Assembly: GCA_002336245.1 (NCBI GenBank)
Contig: DDDG01000027.1
Coordinates: 1 to 64,000, forward strand
DNA: 64,000 nucleotides
Direction of reading: 5' to 3'
Source: Flavobacteriales bacterium UBA1986
Lineage (GTDB): Bacteria; Bacteroidota; Bacteroidia; Flavobacteriales_G; Salibacteraceae
The position numbers were made by a program, and so were the translations under genes. The notes beneath the pieces are model-generated. The model had not been told where the DNA came from. It searched no databases and was given only the letters and a program-made list of their open reading frames with translations. Of the stretch, positions 1 through 8,678 are shown one piece after another (positions within the stretch are counted from its first letter, which is position 1; each line of letters starts with the position of its first letter).

Positions 1-372
1 CAGATTAGTTTGAAGACGTACACTTCAAAGGTTGATTATCGCCTTTACAGAGCGAATATCTACTACCACCGAGAAGATTGGATAAAAGCCATGGCTGAGT
101 ACGACGGAGTCTTAGAAATAAAACCTGCTCATCATACAGCCAATTTCAAAAAGGGGATGTGCTTATTAAAGCTTCACAAACAACAAGAAGCGATTCCCTT
201 CTTCGATGCTGCAATTCTCGCGAAACCAAGATATACCGAAGCGCTTGCTGAACGTGGTGTTGCCAAGCTGAACCTAGGTGATTCAAGTGGCTGTGACGAC
301 CTGAGACATGCCAAGGAACTTGGAGAGAAATCTGGCGCTATAGAGGACCTATTAGGTCGCTACTGTGAATAG
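1..372 (+). CDS. TPR-repeat protein, C-terminal part (5' end outside window)
   Basis: The frame is open from the first base of the window, and the first possible start inside it is a TTG at 10, so the 5' end very probably lies outside. About 120 residues are visible. They contain tandem helix-turn-helix units with tetratricopeptide spacing, for example AEYDGVLEIKP followed by PFFDAAILAKP about 34 residues later, with conserved small and aromatic positions. TPRs are protein-protein interaction scaffolds; nothing here reveals the partner. The gene converges with the sugar transferase on the other strand and overlaps its 3' end by 13 bp. It may be unrelated to the polysaccharide operon. Confidence 0.7.
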   Translation, partial: QISLKTYTSKVDYRLYRANIYYHREDWIKAMAEYDGVLEIKPAHHTANFKKGMCLLKLHKQQEAIPFFDAAILAKPRYTEALAERGVAKLNLGDSSGCDDLRHAKELGEKSGAIEDLLGRYCE

Positions 373-959
373 CCCAGTATTTTAAAAATCGTTTTCAATA
401 CAATCTTAAAGTATTCTGCGACGCGTGGATTCTCGGCGTAGTCCATACTGAGTTCCAGCTTCGCGGGAAGTACTTCGTTGATGTAGGTATGCTCCGGGTC
501 CTTAGACTTAGCTAATACATCGTTCTCATCAATAAACTCAATTGAGGCGCGATCGGTCATTCCTGGCCGTACATTTAGCACTCTTATTTGATCTGAGTTA
601 TAATGCTTCACGTACTTCGGAACCTCTGGCCTTGGACCAACCAAACTCATCTCTCCTTTCAGCACATTGAGCAACTGCGGTAATTCGTCAATTTTGAATT
701 TGCGCAAGAACTTACCCGTATCCGTTATACGTGAGTCGGAGCTCCCTACCGTTAGCTGACCCGTTTTTTCAGCTTGGGTTTTCATGCTCCTAAACTTGAT
801 TAAGCCAAAATTCTTTCGGTCCTTCCCTACTCTTTCTTGAACAAAAAAAACACCGCCTTTACTGTCTATTTTGATCAACAACGCAATGAAAAGGAATATT
901 GGGCTTAAGAACAAAAGCCCTGTGAAAGAGAAGAAAAGGTCAAAAAGACGAATCATCAA
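360..959 (-). CDS. Undecaprenyl-phosphate sugar phosphotransferase (PglC-type)
   Basis: This is a small monotopic phosphoglycosyl transferase (199 aa, the PglC/WcaJ catalytic-domain size). The family transfers a sugar-1-phosphate from a UDP-sugar to undecaprenyl phosphate on the inner face of the inner membrane, the first committed step of a lipid-linked repeat unit. A re-entrant hydrophobic helix lies at residues 7-30. It is followed by the family motifs FVQERVGKD, FGLIKFRSM, the KIDELPQLLNVL helix, and SLVGPRPEVP with the catalytic-region Pro-Arg-Pro. The start overlaps the stop of the upstream aminotransferase gene by 4 bp (ATGA), which indicates translational coupling. It is the last gene of the minus-strand operon. 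The sugar used cannot be read from sequence, but the neighbouring aminotransferase suggests an amino sugar. Confidence 0.9.
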   Translation of the reverse strand: MMIRLFDLFFSFTGLLFLSPIFLFIALLIKIDSKGGVFFVQERVGKDRKNFGLIKFRSMKTQAEKTGQLTVGSSDSRITDTGKFLRKFKIDELPQLLNVLKGEMSLVGPRPEVPKYVKHYNSDQIRVLNVRPGMTDRASIEFIDENDVLAKSKDPEHTYINEVLPAKLELSMDYAENPRVAEYFKIVLKTIFKILGYSQ

Positions 960-2167
960 TTCAAGACTGATTCAACAGAAGCTACAACTGCCTGGCAAAC
1001 GGTTTGGATCTGCTCATCGCTCAAATCATAGAAAATGGGCAGAGAGATTTCGCGCTTATACAAATCAAGTGCCTCCGGAGTTGACTTCATATCATAGCCT
1101 CGTTCCTTGTAAGCTGTAAACAGTGGTAGAGGTTGGAAATGAACATTGACCGATACATCTCGATCAAATATGCCTTGTATGATTTGATCTCGTTGCTCCT
1201 CCGAAATACCCTTTATCCTCAGCATATATAAATGAAAAGAGGAAGTTTTAATTTCGCTCTCAATAGAAGGTAATTCAGCCCATGTATTGACTTTCAAAAG
1301 ATCGTGATACATCTCCATGATCTCTCTCCTCCTTTTGAGCGTTTCATCTTCATAGCGCGCCAATTCAACCAATCCCAGGGCCGCTTGAATGTCCGTCATA
1401 TTGCATTTATAGCCCGGTTCTACAATGTCGTAACGCCAGTTTCCCTTTTGCATTTTGGCAAGAGCATCCTTCGTTTGACCATGAAGGCTACTAATATTGA
1501 GAGAACGATAAAGGTCATCGTTTGAAAAAGGCTCTGGCAGGTTCATGCAAACAGCCCCCCCCTCTGCAGTGGAGAGATTTTTAACTGCATGAAACGAGAA
1601 GCAGTGCGCATCCGCCTGGCATCCTACCATTTCATCTTTATAACGAGCACCAAAGGCGTGCGCTGAATCTGCGAGATAGAAAATACGGCCTAACTTCTCT
1701 TGATTCTCTGTTTCGGGGCAAAACAGAAATCGAATCTCCGGGTCGTTGATGATGGATTTTATCTCATCGTAATCCACTGGAAATCCTCCGAGATCAACTG
1801 ACATGATTGCCTTTGTGCGCTCAGTAATTAGAGAGCGAATGGATTCGGGGCTCACATTAAAATCTGGTCCTGCTTCGGCGAAAACAATCTTTGCACCGCA
1901 ATGAAGCACGACATTTCCTGTAGAAGAATAGGTGTAAGCAGGAACGATCACTTCGTCTCCTTCCTTTAGCCCAAACCAGCGCAGCATAAGCTCCAAGCCA
2001 GCCGTAGCCGAAGCCAGACAAATCGTGGAAGAACAGCCTATGTAGGAAGTGATTTCTTTTTCGAAAAGCTTCGTTTTTGGCCCCGTAGTAAGCCAACCTG
2101 AACGCAGCACTTCTGCGACTGCTTCAATGTTTTTTTCATCGATGCGAGGAGGAGAAAAAGGAATCAT
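956..2167 (-). CDS. DegT/DnrJ/EryC1/StrS-family aminotransferase
   Basis: This is a PLP-dependent sugar-nucleotide aminotransferase (403 aa, normal family length). The family converts a UDP- or dTDP-keto-sugar to an amino sugar, usually with glutamate as donor. Family landmarks are the N-terminal PFSPPRID and SGWLTTGP segments, the cofactor region around EVIVPAYTY (residues 72-80), LADSAHAFGA (165-174), and the Schiff-base lysine in SFHAVKNLSTAEGG at about residue 196. Its 5' and 3' ends each overlap a neighbour by 4 bp, so it is coupled to the ligase gene upstream and the phosphoglycosyl transferase downstream. The pairing with a PglC-type enzyme recalls bacillosamine-like pathways, but no dedicated acetyltransferase of that pathway is adjacent. 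The exact substrate is therefore unknown. Confidence 0.9.
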   Translation of the reverse strand: MIPFSPPRIDEKNIEAVAEVLRSGWLTTGPKTKLFEKEITSYIGCSSTICLASATAGLELMLRWFGLKEGDEVIVPAYTYSSTGNVVLHCGAKIVFAEAGPDFNVSPESIRSLITERTKAIMSVDLGGFPVDYDEIKSIINDPEIRFLFCPETENQEKLGRIFYLADSAHAFGARYKDEMVGCQADAHCFSFHAVKNLSTAEGGAVCMNLPEPFSNDDLYRSLNISSLHGQTKDALAKMQKGNWRYDIVEPGYKCNMTDIQAALGLVELARYEDETLKRRREIMEMYHDLLKVNTWAELPSIESEIKTSSFHLYMLRIKGISEEQRDQIIQGIFDRDVSVNVHFQPLPLFTAYKERGYDMKSTPEALDLYKREISLPIFYDLSDEQIQTVCQAVVASVESVLN

Positions 2168-3381
2168 ACTTCTTGAGTTTTGGCAAAGCTATTCTGTAGC
2201 TCAATGAGCGAGTAAAAAAAGGCAAACAAAAATATGCCAGCTTGTCGTTCAAGCATGCTTTCTGTGAAAAAAGCCAAAGCAATGAAAAGCATACTCATCA
2301 CTCCAAAAACATTTTTACGGTTCAAGCTCAAACGAATGGAACGCCAAAACAGAAAAAGAAAATAGAACAGTCCCAGGACACCAATGGCTAAGGCGTACTG
2401 CATAAACTGATTGTGTGCATTGTAGCCTCGCTCAACTCCGAAGGATAATTCTTTCTCCTCAAACTTCAATAAGAGAGCATTCTTCTCCCCTCCTGCCCCA
2501 TATCCCAGCCAAGGACGATCTAAAACCAATTCTCGAGCAGCATTCCAAATCCACATACGGGCACCGAGGCTTGAACTGGTCCCTTCATATTCGTATTGGC
2601 CCTGTGCGATTTTAACCACCCCAGAAATTCGATCTTGGACCTTTGCGTTCGTCATCAAAGCTGTTATGCCTATTACCATAAGAAGTAGGAACAAAGTCAA
2701 CTGGCGTTTCAATTTATTTCGAAGCAAGACCATCAAATTCCATCCAATCAAAAGCAGAAGCAACACAATACCGCTTCGAGAAAAAATAACCGCCAGATGA
2801 ATCATGAAAAACCAGATGCCTAGATGTACCCACCAGCTGCTCGAGGTGTTTTGTCGGAGTTGATCGATTAGGATTGCCAAGGCAAGGGCAATGTACAAAC
2901 TGGTGTAAGCGGGCGGCAAAAAAGGGCAGACGTATTGGTAACTGAAGTGGTACGACAAGCCCGTTTCCGCAAATTTGATGAGGCCCGAACTCAATCCAAT
3001 GACACTCGCCAACAGACAAGAGGCAACAAAAACCATTTTCCAAACTTCAATTTTTGATCTGTTCTTGCCTTGCAAGCTGAACACAAAAGGCAAGAGTATG
3101 AGCGGAAGTGATTTGAAGATGGAATTTAGACCTCGATCAACATCCTCACTCCAAAGAAGACTCAGGGCAAGTGCTATCCACATAAGAGGCATCCAAAGAA
3201 ATTTGGAACGAATACCAAATCCAATGAAGTCCTGAGCAGTTAGACTCAACAAGCTCAACAGGCTCAGTGCAATGATGATGATTGAATTGACCTGCACCTC
3301 TTGAGGTTGAAAAGGAAGGACAGAGAGAAAGGCCAAGATGAGCCAATTGCTCCAGCTCAGATATCGTTTCTTCGAAATCAA
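2164..3381 (-). CDS. O-antigen ligase / Wzy-like polymerase
   Basis: This multi-pass inner-membrane protein (405 aa) has roughly ten to twelve hydrophobic segments. A large periplasmic loop near residues 265-320 contains ARMWIWNAA, RPWLGYGAGGE and YNAHNQFMQYALAIG. The loop signature (R..xW..A, GxGxG, HNxFL-like) is typical of the Wzy_C / O-antigen ligase superfamily, which joins polysaccharide repeats or transfers the polymer to lipid A core on the periplasmic side. It sits in the minus-strand operon with 4-bp overlaps on both sides. A second polymerase-like protein is encoded at 6549-7841, so one may be the polymerase and the other the ligase; sequence alone does not decide which. Confidence 0.82.
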   Translation of the reverse strand: MISKKRYLSWSNWLILAFLSVLPFQPQEVQVNSIIIIALSLLSLLSLTAQDFIGFGIRSKFLWMPLMWIALALSLLWSEDVDRGLNSIFKSLPLILLPFVFSLQGKNRSKIEVWKMVFVASCLLASVIGLSSGLIKFAETGLSYHFSYQYVCPFLPPAYTSLYIALALAILIDQLRQNTSSSWWVHLGIWFFMIHLAVIFSRSGIVLLLLLIGWNLMVLLRNKLKRQLTLFLLLMVIGITALMTNAKVQDRISGVVKIAQGQYEYEGTSSSLGARMWIWNAARELVLDRPWLGYGAGGEKNALLLKFEEKELSFGVERGYNAHNQFMQYALAIGVLGLFYFLFLFWRSIRLSLNRKNVFGVMSMLFIALAFFTESMLERQAGIFLFAFFYSLIELQNSFAKTQEV

Positions 3382-4454
3382 TGCTTGGATGTGAATTGAA
3401 GCAAATGATCCGTGATGTTCTTGCTAGCACTTCCCTGACCGTATAGGTTAAGTTCGAATTTGGAGCTTGGCCTGCTCGAAAACTTTCGATATGCGTTCAA
3501 TATTTTGTCGCCGTCCGCTCCCACAACGCGGTTCACCCCGTGTTCAACTAACTCAACCCACTCGGTTTGGTCGCGAAGGGTAATGCAATATTTCCCAAAG
3601 AAGAAAGCTTCTTTCTGCAGGCCACCGCTGTCGGTCATAACCATTTTGCACTTCTTGAGCAATTCAATCATATCGAAATAACCCACCGGATCGATGATGT
3701 TTAATGAGCTGTTCATCCCATAATCTTCGAGCTTCTTTTTGGTGCGTGGATGAAGAGGAAGAATCACTTCTGATTCTTCGTGAATGGATTCCAGTGCTTC
3801 AACAATTGATTTCAGTCGAGCTGGATCATCGGTGTTTTCAGCACGATGAAGAGTGCAGAGCACAAATCCAGGCTCCAGCTTCAGAGTGGAACGTTCCTTT
3901 GACTTTTGGGCGTAAAAGAGTGCAGCATCCTGCATCACGTCACCGACCTTAACAACTTCACAATCAAAACCGTCAAAACCTTCCTTTGAAAGATTCGCAA
4001 TGGCTGCATCTGTTGGGCAATACAGGACATCCGAAATTCGGTCGGTTAAGATTCTATTGACCTCCTCTGGCATCTTCATATTGAAAGAGCGCAAGCCCGC
4101 TTCCACATGACAAACAGGAACATGGAGCTTCGTTGCTGCCAAGGCACCAGCAATCGTTGAATTTGTATCACCGTAGACTAGCATCACATCCGGCCTCTCC
4201 TTCTCAATCAAATCTTCGATACCTTCCAGCATTCGACCTGTCATCGCTCCATGACCCAAAGAGTGGACATCCAGATTGTATTTGGGTCGGGGAATCTCCA
4301 TTTCAGTAAAAAACACTTCCGACATGTTCGCGTCAAAGTGCTGGCCAGTATGGACTAAGATTTCTTCGATTCCTTCACGTGAGGCAAACTCGCGACTCAA
4401 TGCAGCGGCCTTTACGAATTGGGGTCGAGCCCCTACAATGGTCATGACTCTCAT
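3378..4454 (-). CDS. wecB: UDP-N-acetylglucosamine 2-epimerase (non-hydrolysing)
   Basis: The enzyme interconverts UDP-GlcNAc and UDP-ManNAc in the cytoplasm and supplies ManNAc-type sugars to surface polysaccharide. The protein is 358 aa, within the family range. It begins with MTIVGARPQFVKAA (the conserved GTRPE-like loop) and then has LVHTGQHFD, MLVYGDTNSTIAGALAA, CHVEAGLRS, MPEEVNRILTD and, near the C terminus, MTDSGGLQKEAFFF, the UDP-binding signature of the GT-B fold. It overlaps the ligase gene downstream by 4 bp and lies 17 bp after the GT2 gene. There is no fused ManNAc dehydrogenase; if ManNAcA is made, the dehydrogenase is elsewhere. Confidence 0.93.
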   Translation of the reverse strand: MRVMTIVGARPQFVKAAALSREFASREGIEEILVHTGQHFDANMSEVFFTEMEIPRPKYNLDVHSLGHGAMTGRMLEGIEDLIEKERPDVMLVYGDTNSTIAGALAATKLHVPVCHVEAGLRSFNMKMPEEVNRILTDRISDVLYCPTDAAIANLSKEGFDGFDCEVVKVGDVMQDAALFYAQKSKERSTLKLEPGFVLCTLHRAENTDDPARLKSIVEALESIHEESEVILPLHPRTKKKLEDYGMNSSLNIIDPVGYFDMIELLKKCKMVMTDSGGLQKEAFFFGKYCITLRDQTEWVELVEHGVNRVVGADGDKILNAYRKFSSRPSSKFELNLYGQGSASKNITDHLLQFTSKH

Positions 4455-4471
4455 TTCCGAAGTTCCTAAGA

Positions 4472-5461
4472 CTAAATCTTTTTATGAAATGTCAATACGC
4501 CTTTTGTTAACCCAAAAGCATAGCTAAAGTGAAGTACTATGAAAGTCCAAAATACATGAAATGGCGCCGCTTTAGAATCAATTCTGAAAGAAAAATAAAG
4601 AATGACGAGTAAATAAGTCAGCAATGAAAGAATAGACACAAAGACAAGTGGAGGGTACCAAAATGCCAGGGCTGTTGGAAGCACCAACGACATGAGAAAG
4701 ATTATTGGAGTAATATGTCTCAAGCCAATGGACTTAAGCCTTCCAGTAATACGAATGGTCCGAATGTTCCAAAGACCATTGAGGAAATTATTCTGGTAAA
4801 ATGAGCTCCAATTCTCTCGAGCATAATAGATGGCCTGAACAGTAGGGATGAGCCATATTCGAGCACCGTGAGCGGCAAGACGTTTACTCATTTCCATATC
4901 TTGATTTCTTCTCAACTGGAGATTAAAGCCTCCGAGATCCACAAGCATCTTTCGCTTGTACAAACCGAACGGCACCGTATCTACTCTTTGTGGTTCCGCA
5001 ACTCCAATGCGGAACATAGAATTACCCACTCCAACTGGATGGCTCAATACCGCTCGTATCGCCAAGGAGGTGTTCGTCTCATTTAAAACTTCGGTCCGTA
5101 GCATACCTCCTACTACATCGGCATCATGAGTACTCATGGCCGCAACACATGCCCCAATGTATCCATGATCGTATGAAGAATGTGCTCCAGCAATCATCAC
5201 GAAATCTCCTTTTGCCTCCCGGATTCCAAGGTTCATTGCCTGTGGGGTCGTTCGCTCTTTATTGTCTAACAGACGAACATTTGGATGCTTCGTGCTGAGC
5301 TCAGAGATGATTGATCTCGTTTGGTCTGTGCTTCTTCCATCTGCTACTAAGACTTCAAGTAAATTGATTGGATAGCCATTGCTAAGAATCGACTCAACGC
5401 AAGTTCTGATGTACTTCTCCTCATTTAGGCAAGGAATTACGACGCTCACCCTTGCTGTCAT
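4472..5461 (-). CDS. Family 2 glycosyltransferase
   Basis: This GT-A type glycosyltransferase has 329 aa. The N terminus reads VSVVIPCLNEEKYI, then LEVLVADGRSTDQT (the DGxSxD nucleotide-sugar site at about residues 40-46), and FVMIAGAHSSYDH in place of the usual DxD-bearing strand. The RRNQDMEMSKRLAAHG segment near residue 190 is the typical acceptor-side ED(Q)xxRW-like region. Three hydrophobic segments at residues 245-320 anchor it in the inner membrane, like succinoglycan/ExoA-type enzymes. It overlaps the upstream GT4 gene by 4 bp. Donor and acceptor are not predictable. The lack of an obvious DxD aspartate pair in the second motif is worth an alignment. Confidence 0.88.
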   Translation of the reverse strand: MTARVSVVIPCLNEEKYIRTCVESILSNGYPINLLEVLVADGRSTDQTRSIISELSTKHPNVRLLDNKERTTPQAMNLGIREAKGDFVMIAGAHSSYDHGYIGACVAAMSTHDADVVGGMLRTEVLNETNTSLAIRAVLSHPVGVGNSMFRIGVAEPQRVDTVPFGLYKRKMLVDLGGFNLQLRRNQDMEMSKRLAAHGARIWLIPTVQAIYYARENWSSFYQNNFLNGLWNIRTIRITGRLKSIGLRHITPIIFLMSLVLPTALAFWYPPLVFVSILSLLTYLLVILYFSFRIDSKAAPFHVFWTFIVLHFSYAFGLTKGVLTFHKKI

Positions 5462-6552
5462 GGGAGAAGTCTTTTATAGAGGTCGAGCAATTTCTGACTC
5501 TCAACTTCCCAATTGTACTCATCTCGAACTTTAGCAAAGCCAACTTCTCCCATAGAGCGCCTCTTCTCTGGATCTGAAGCGAGTGCATCGATGGCATGCG
5601 CAATCTCTTCCGGTCTGTTTGGGTCGACAAAGTGAGCCGTACCCCAAAACATGTGCTGCCAGTAGTCGAAGTTTGAGAGAATCATAGGTTTTCCTTGAAG
5701 CATGTACTCGAAGGCTTTCACCGGTAAACTGGTGAGGTAGTTTCTTATGGGTTTCAAAGTGCCAATTCCTACATCCGCATTGGCAATGTGCTCATAAACC
5801 TCCTTCATAGTCATAAAGCCGAGGTAATCGACCTTGGAATAACCAACGAAGCTTTCACAATGAAGACGATATTCTTCAGAACTCCATTTACCTATGAGCG
5901 TAAGCCGAACCTCTGACTTCACCTGACCTAAAGCTTCTATAAGTTCAGCTATTCCTCTAACCTTCGTAAGCCCACCGGCATAAATCAAATTAAGTTCTTC
6001 ACGTGGCAAATGCTTTGAGGGCTCCAATTCTAAATCTATGAGCGGGAAGTTCCGAAGTACCACCGTTTTCGATTCTGGAAACTTCTGGGCAATGTCTTCT
6101 GTAGCGACCACAATTGCCTGGAAAAATGAACTGCAAAAAGCTTCAAGAATCCGGACAAGACCAGACAATGGATAGCGCACAATCTTCGGAATCCATTTTT
6201 TGTACAAGAGTTGTTTCGGAAGATCCTCATGCACGTCGTAAACCACCTTAACCCCGAGCAATCGGATGCAAACTGCTACGAACATCAATTCTGGATCGTG
6301 AAAATGAATGAGTGCTGGTTTTAATTTCCGCACCTTAGACCAAACCTCCCAGCTACCTTTTACAAACCGATTTAGACGTCCGCTAAAAGGCCCAAGCTTA
6401 ATGTGATCCAAACCATCTAACATTCCATCCTTCTCTACCTGAAGGAGAAGCTTCAAATCATAATCTTCCGTGCTCAACGATCGACATTCTTTGTAGTGAA
6501 TGCGATTGTCATGACTTGGATGAACCGTGCTTATGTGAAGTATCCTTTTCAA
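5458..6552 (-). CDS. Family 4 glycosyltransferase (GT-B)
   Basis: This 364-aa retaining glycosyltransferase begins with ILHISTVHPSHDNRIHYKECRSL, the N-terminal domain start common among Bacteroidota exopolysaccharide GT4 enzymes. Next come PALIHFHDPELM (residues 80-91), VVYDVHEDLP (108-117), LNLIYAGGLTKVRGIAELIEA (the glycine-rich donor loop, about residues 191-211) and SLPVKAFEYMLQGKPMI (near 278-294), which is the E-x7-E-type donor-binding region. It is cytoplasmic and likely membrane-associated. It overlaps both neighbours by 4 bp inside the minus-strand operon. The sugar specificity cannot be read from sequence. Confidence 0.9.
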   Translation of the reverse strand: MKRILHISTVHPSHDNRIHYKECRSLSTEDYDLKLLLQVEKDGMLDGLDHIKLGPFSGRLNRFVKGSWEVWSKVRKLKPALIHFHDPELMFVAVCIRLLGVKVVYDVHEDLPKQLLYKKWIPKIVRYPLSGLVRILEAFCSSFFQAIVVATEDIAQKFPESKTVVLRNFPLIDLELEPSKHLPREELNLIYAGGLTKVRGIAELIEALGQVKSEVRLTLIGKWSSEEYRLHCESFVGYSKVDYLGFMTMKEVYEHIANADVGIGTLKPIRNYLTSLPVKAFEYMLQGKPMILSNFDYWQHMFWGTAHFVDPNRPEEIAHAIDALASDPEKRRSMGEVGFAKVRDEYNWEVESQKLLDLYKRLLP

Positions 6553-7841
6553 GTTTTGGTTGGGAGTAAAGAGCGATTGTTGCTGTTTCTAAGAATGAAA
6601 TACGACAGGATGGCCAAAGCCCAAACTCCGTGGGTCACTACTGCTGTTAGTAGAGCTGATGACCGCAAGGTTAACACCAATAAGAAGAAAACACCAAAAT
6701 ACATAGGGTGAATTTTAAGGGCATCAAAGAATTTGAAAATCCAGCCCACCAAGAGCACAAAGAGAAATGGGCCAATCATTCCTAGATTCATGAATCCATC
6801 GCTGAAAAAGCCATTGTTGGCGTTGGTTGCTGCGCTGTTGAAAGCCTGTAAGCCTACATAGTGACTTGGATCCAAATCAAGAGGATATTCCACCCAAGAA
6901 CTCAGAATGCTGTGTGAGAAAAAGAGCGGAATGTCCTTGAATAAGTCGTAATAAACAATGTTTAGGTAGGCTGGTAACATCAAGAATCTTCTGTAAAAAA
7001 CAGATTCTAAAAAGAGGCTGTCTTGATATAGCACAAGCATCTTCCCTGCTATTAGTAAGAGTAAAAATCCAAAAATGAAGATTCCAACTTTTTTCAGTGG
7101 ATCCTTGAAGAAATAGAAAAAGAGAACGACGAAAACACTGAAGAATACATTCTTATGTGGCAGCGCCATGAAAAGCAACATGATCAAACCGAAGCCCAAT
7201 GCACTCAGATAGAACTGCCGCTCCTTCAAGCCGTAGATGATCAACATTGGAAGTAAAACCTTGAAAAGTGGGTTGAATAGGTAGGTTGTCAATGGATTCC
7301 CACCAGCATGTGACGCTTCCCGAACCACGTAAGTCAACTCACCAAGAAGGAAAAGCTTAGGGTTCCAATTGATTGAATAGGTGACAAAAAATGGAATGGC
7401 AATCAAGAGAGCTAGGCCAAGAAAAAACAAGCTGTGCTGTCGTTTCTTAAGTACGATGCCTTTCGGCATCACCCACGTCCTGCCAGGATTACATAGAATG
7501 AGAAGAAAGAGTGTGATTGCCAGCAGGAATCCTAAAGGCAATTCCATGTACTGATATATGACCAGGTTTGGGATGTATAAAAAGACGAAGAAGAGCGCGG
7601 CAATCGCCTTGAGCATTCGACTTCCCTTCAGAAAGAAAAAACCCAAGCCTAAAAGAAGTAAGGCATAGCTAATGAATGATTTAGCACCATCTGGCTCGTA
7701 GTCGAAACCTGCGTAAGCATATTTACCGTAGATGAAGGATTCGTACTCAAAATCACAATAGACAAAAACGGCAAACAAGAGAAATACCAAGCGCATTCTT
7801 TGATCATTCAGCAACCTTAGGAAGAGCACTTCTTTTGTCAT
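6549..7841 (-). CDS. Polymerase-like polytopic membrane protein (putative Wzy)
   Basis: This is a very hydrophobic 430-aa protein with about eleven predicted membrane segments and short polar loops. One longer loop (about residues 265-345) contains SWVEYPLDLDPSHYVG and ANNGFFSDGFMNLGMIG. The size, topology and first place in a polysaccharide operon match O-antigen or capsule repeat-unit polymerases, which diverge too much to show universal motifs. The call rests mainly on context. It is the promoter-proximal gene of the minus-strand operon, divergent from the Wzz-like gene with 48 bp between the starts. It could instead be an exporter or a membrane acyltransferase-like protein. Confidence 0.65.
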   Translation of the reverse strand: MTKEVLFLRLLNDQRMRLVFLLFAVFVYCDFEYESFIYGKYAYAGFDYEPDGAKSFISYALLLLGLGFFFLKGSRMLKAIAALFFVFLYIPNLVIYQYMELPLGFLLAITLFLLILCNPGRTWVMPKGIVLKKRQHSLFFLGLALLIAIPFFVTYSINWNPKLFLLGELTYVVREASHAGGNPLTTYLFNPLFKVLLPMLIIYGLKERQFYLSALGFGLIMLLFMALPHKNVFFSVFVVLFFYFFKDPLKKVGIFIFGFLLLLIAGKMLVLYQDSLFLESVFYRRFLMLPAYLNIVYYDLFKDIPLFFSHSILSSWVEYPLDLDPSHYVGLQAFNSAATNANNGFFSDGFMNLGMIGPFLFVLLVGWIFKFFDALKIHPMYFGVFFLLVLTLRSSALLTAVVTHGVWALAILSYFILRNSNNRSLLPTKT

Positions 7842-7889
7842 TCTTGGCGCAAATTAAAGTCATCTAGATTTATAATCTTTGCGAGAAGC

Positions 7890-8678
7890 ATGAAAGAAGA
7901 CATCTCGCTCGGCGAATTACTCTTGGAAATCCTTCGATTCCTTAGAAGAAACATCCTTATTCTCTCGGTTGCTCTTGTGATTGGAGCCTTATTGGGATCC
8001 ATTCTCGAAAACAACAGAGCTTCTCGATACGAGTCGGATCTTGTCTTGTGCAGCGACCTTGTTGAAAATGACCGATTGAAGGAAATCCTTGGTGAACTCA
8101 GTCGCGCTGTTATCGATCGAAACTACGACTACCTTTCTCAACTTTCAGGAATGGATGCCTCTGAGCTCTCAAAGCTGAAAAGTCTGGATGTAAAAGTGAT
8201 TGCACGAGCTAAAGATTTTGAGCAATACATGGACAACCGCATCAACAATTGCGTGCAATTGACCTGCTCGACCGAAGATCCGGCGCTCCTCCCAACTTTG
8301 GAGGCGCTTTGTATGAAAATCGTTGCAGACAACTCGTTGGTCAGCAAACTCTACGAAAACAAGATGGCAGTGCTTAGTACCGCTAGTGGACGTTTGGAAG
8401 AAGACATTCAGTTGCTGAGAGAGAGCCGCAAGAAGTATTTGAATGATGCCACGGCAGAAGCACCCTCGGAAGACACACAAGGTGACCTCAATGAAGCTTA
8501 TGAATTAAAGGCCGACTACGACCAGCGTCTTGGACGATTGGTTGAAGCATACGTTGCGAAATCTTTCAACGATCAAGTTCGCGCTACTCAAGAAGTTGCT
8601 AAACAAGGAGTGATGTTCGCCTTTCTGTTTCTGGGGTTGGCGGCAGCATTTGCTTTCTTTCGCGAACTCAAGCTTTAG
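7890..8678 (+). CDS. Wzz-like chain-length determinant protein
   Basis: This 262-aa protein has the two-helix architecture of polysaccharide co-polymerases. An N-terminal membrane helix (LILSVALVIGALLGSIL, about residues 22-38) precedes a largely helical periplasmic region with coiled-coil character (residues 140-225). A C-terminal membrane helix (VMFAFLFLGLAAAFAFF) ends in a very short tail. The family sets the modal length of O-antigen or exopolysaccharide. No Walker motifs follow, so it is the kinase-less Wzz type rather than a Wzc fusion. It is transcribed divergently from the operon at 360-7841, and its 3' end overlaps the convergent deacetylase gene by 11 bp. Confidence 0.72.
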   Translation: MKEDISLGELLLEILRFLRRNILILSVALVIGALLGSILENNRASRYESDLVLCSDLVENDRLKEILGELSRAVIDRNYDYLSQLSGMDASELSKLKSLDVKVIARAKDFEQYMDNRINNCVQLTCSTEDPALLPTLEALCMKIVADNSLVSKLYENKMAVLSTASGRLEEDIQLLRESRKKYLNDATAEAPSEDTQGDLNEAYELKADYDQRLGRLVEAYVAKSFNDQVRATQEVAKQGVMFAFLFLGLAAAFAFFRELKL

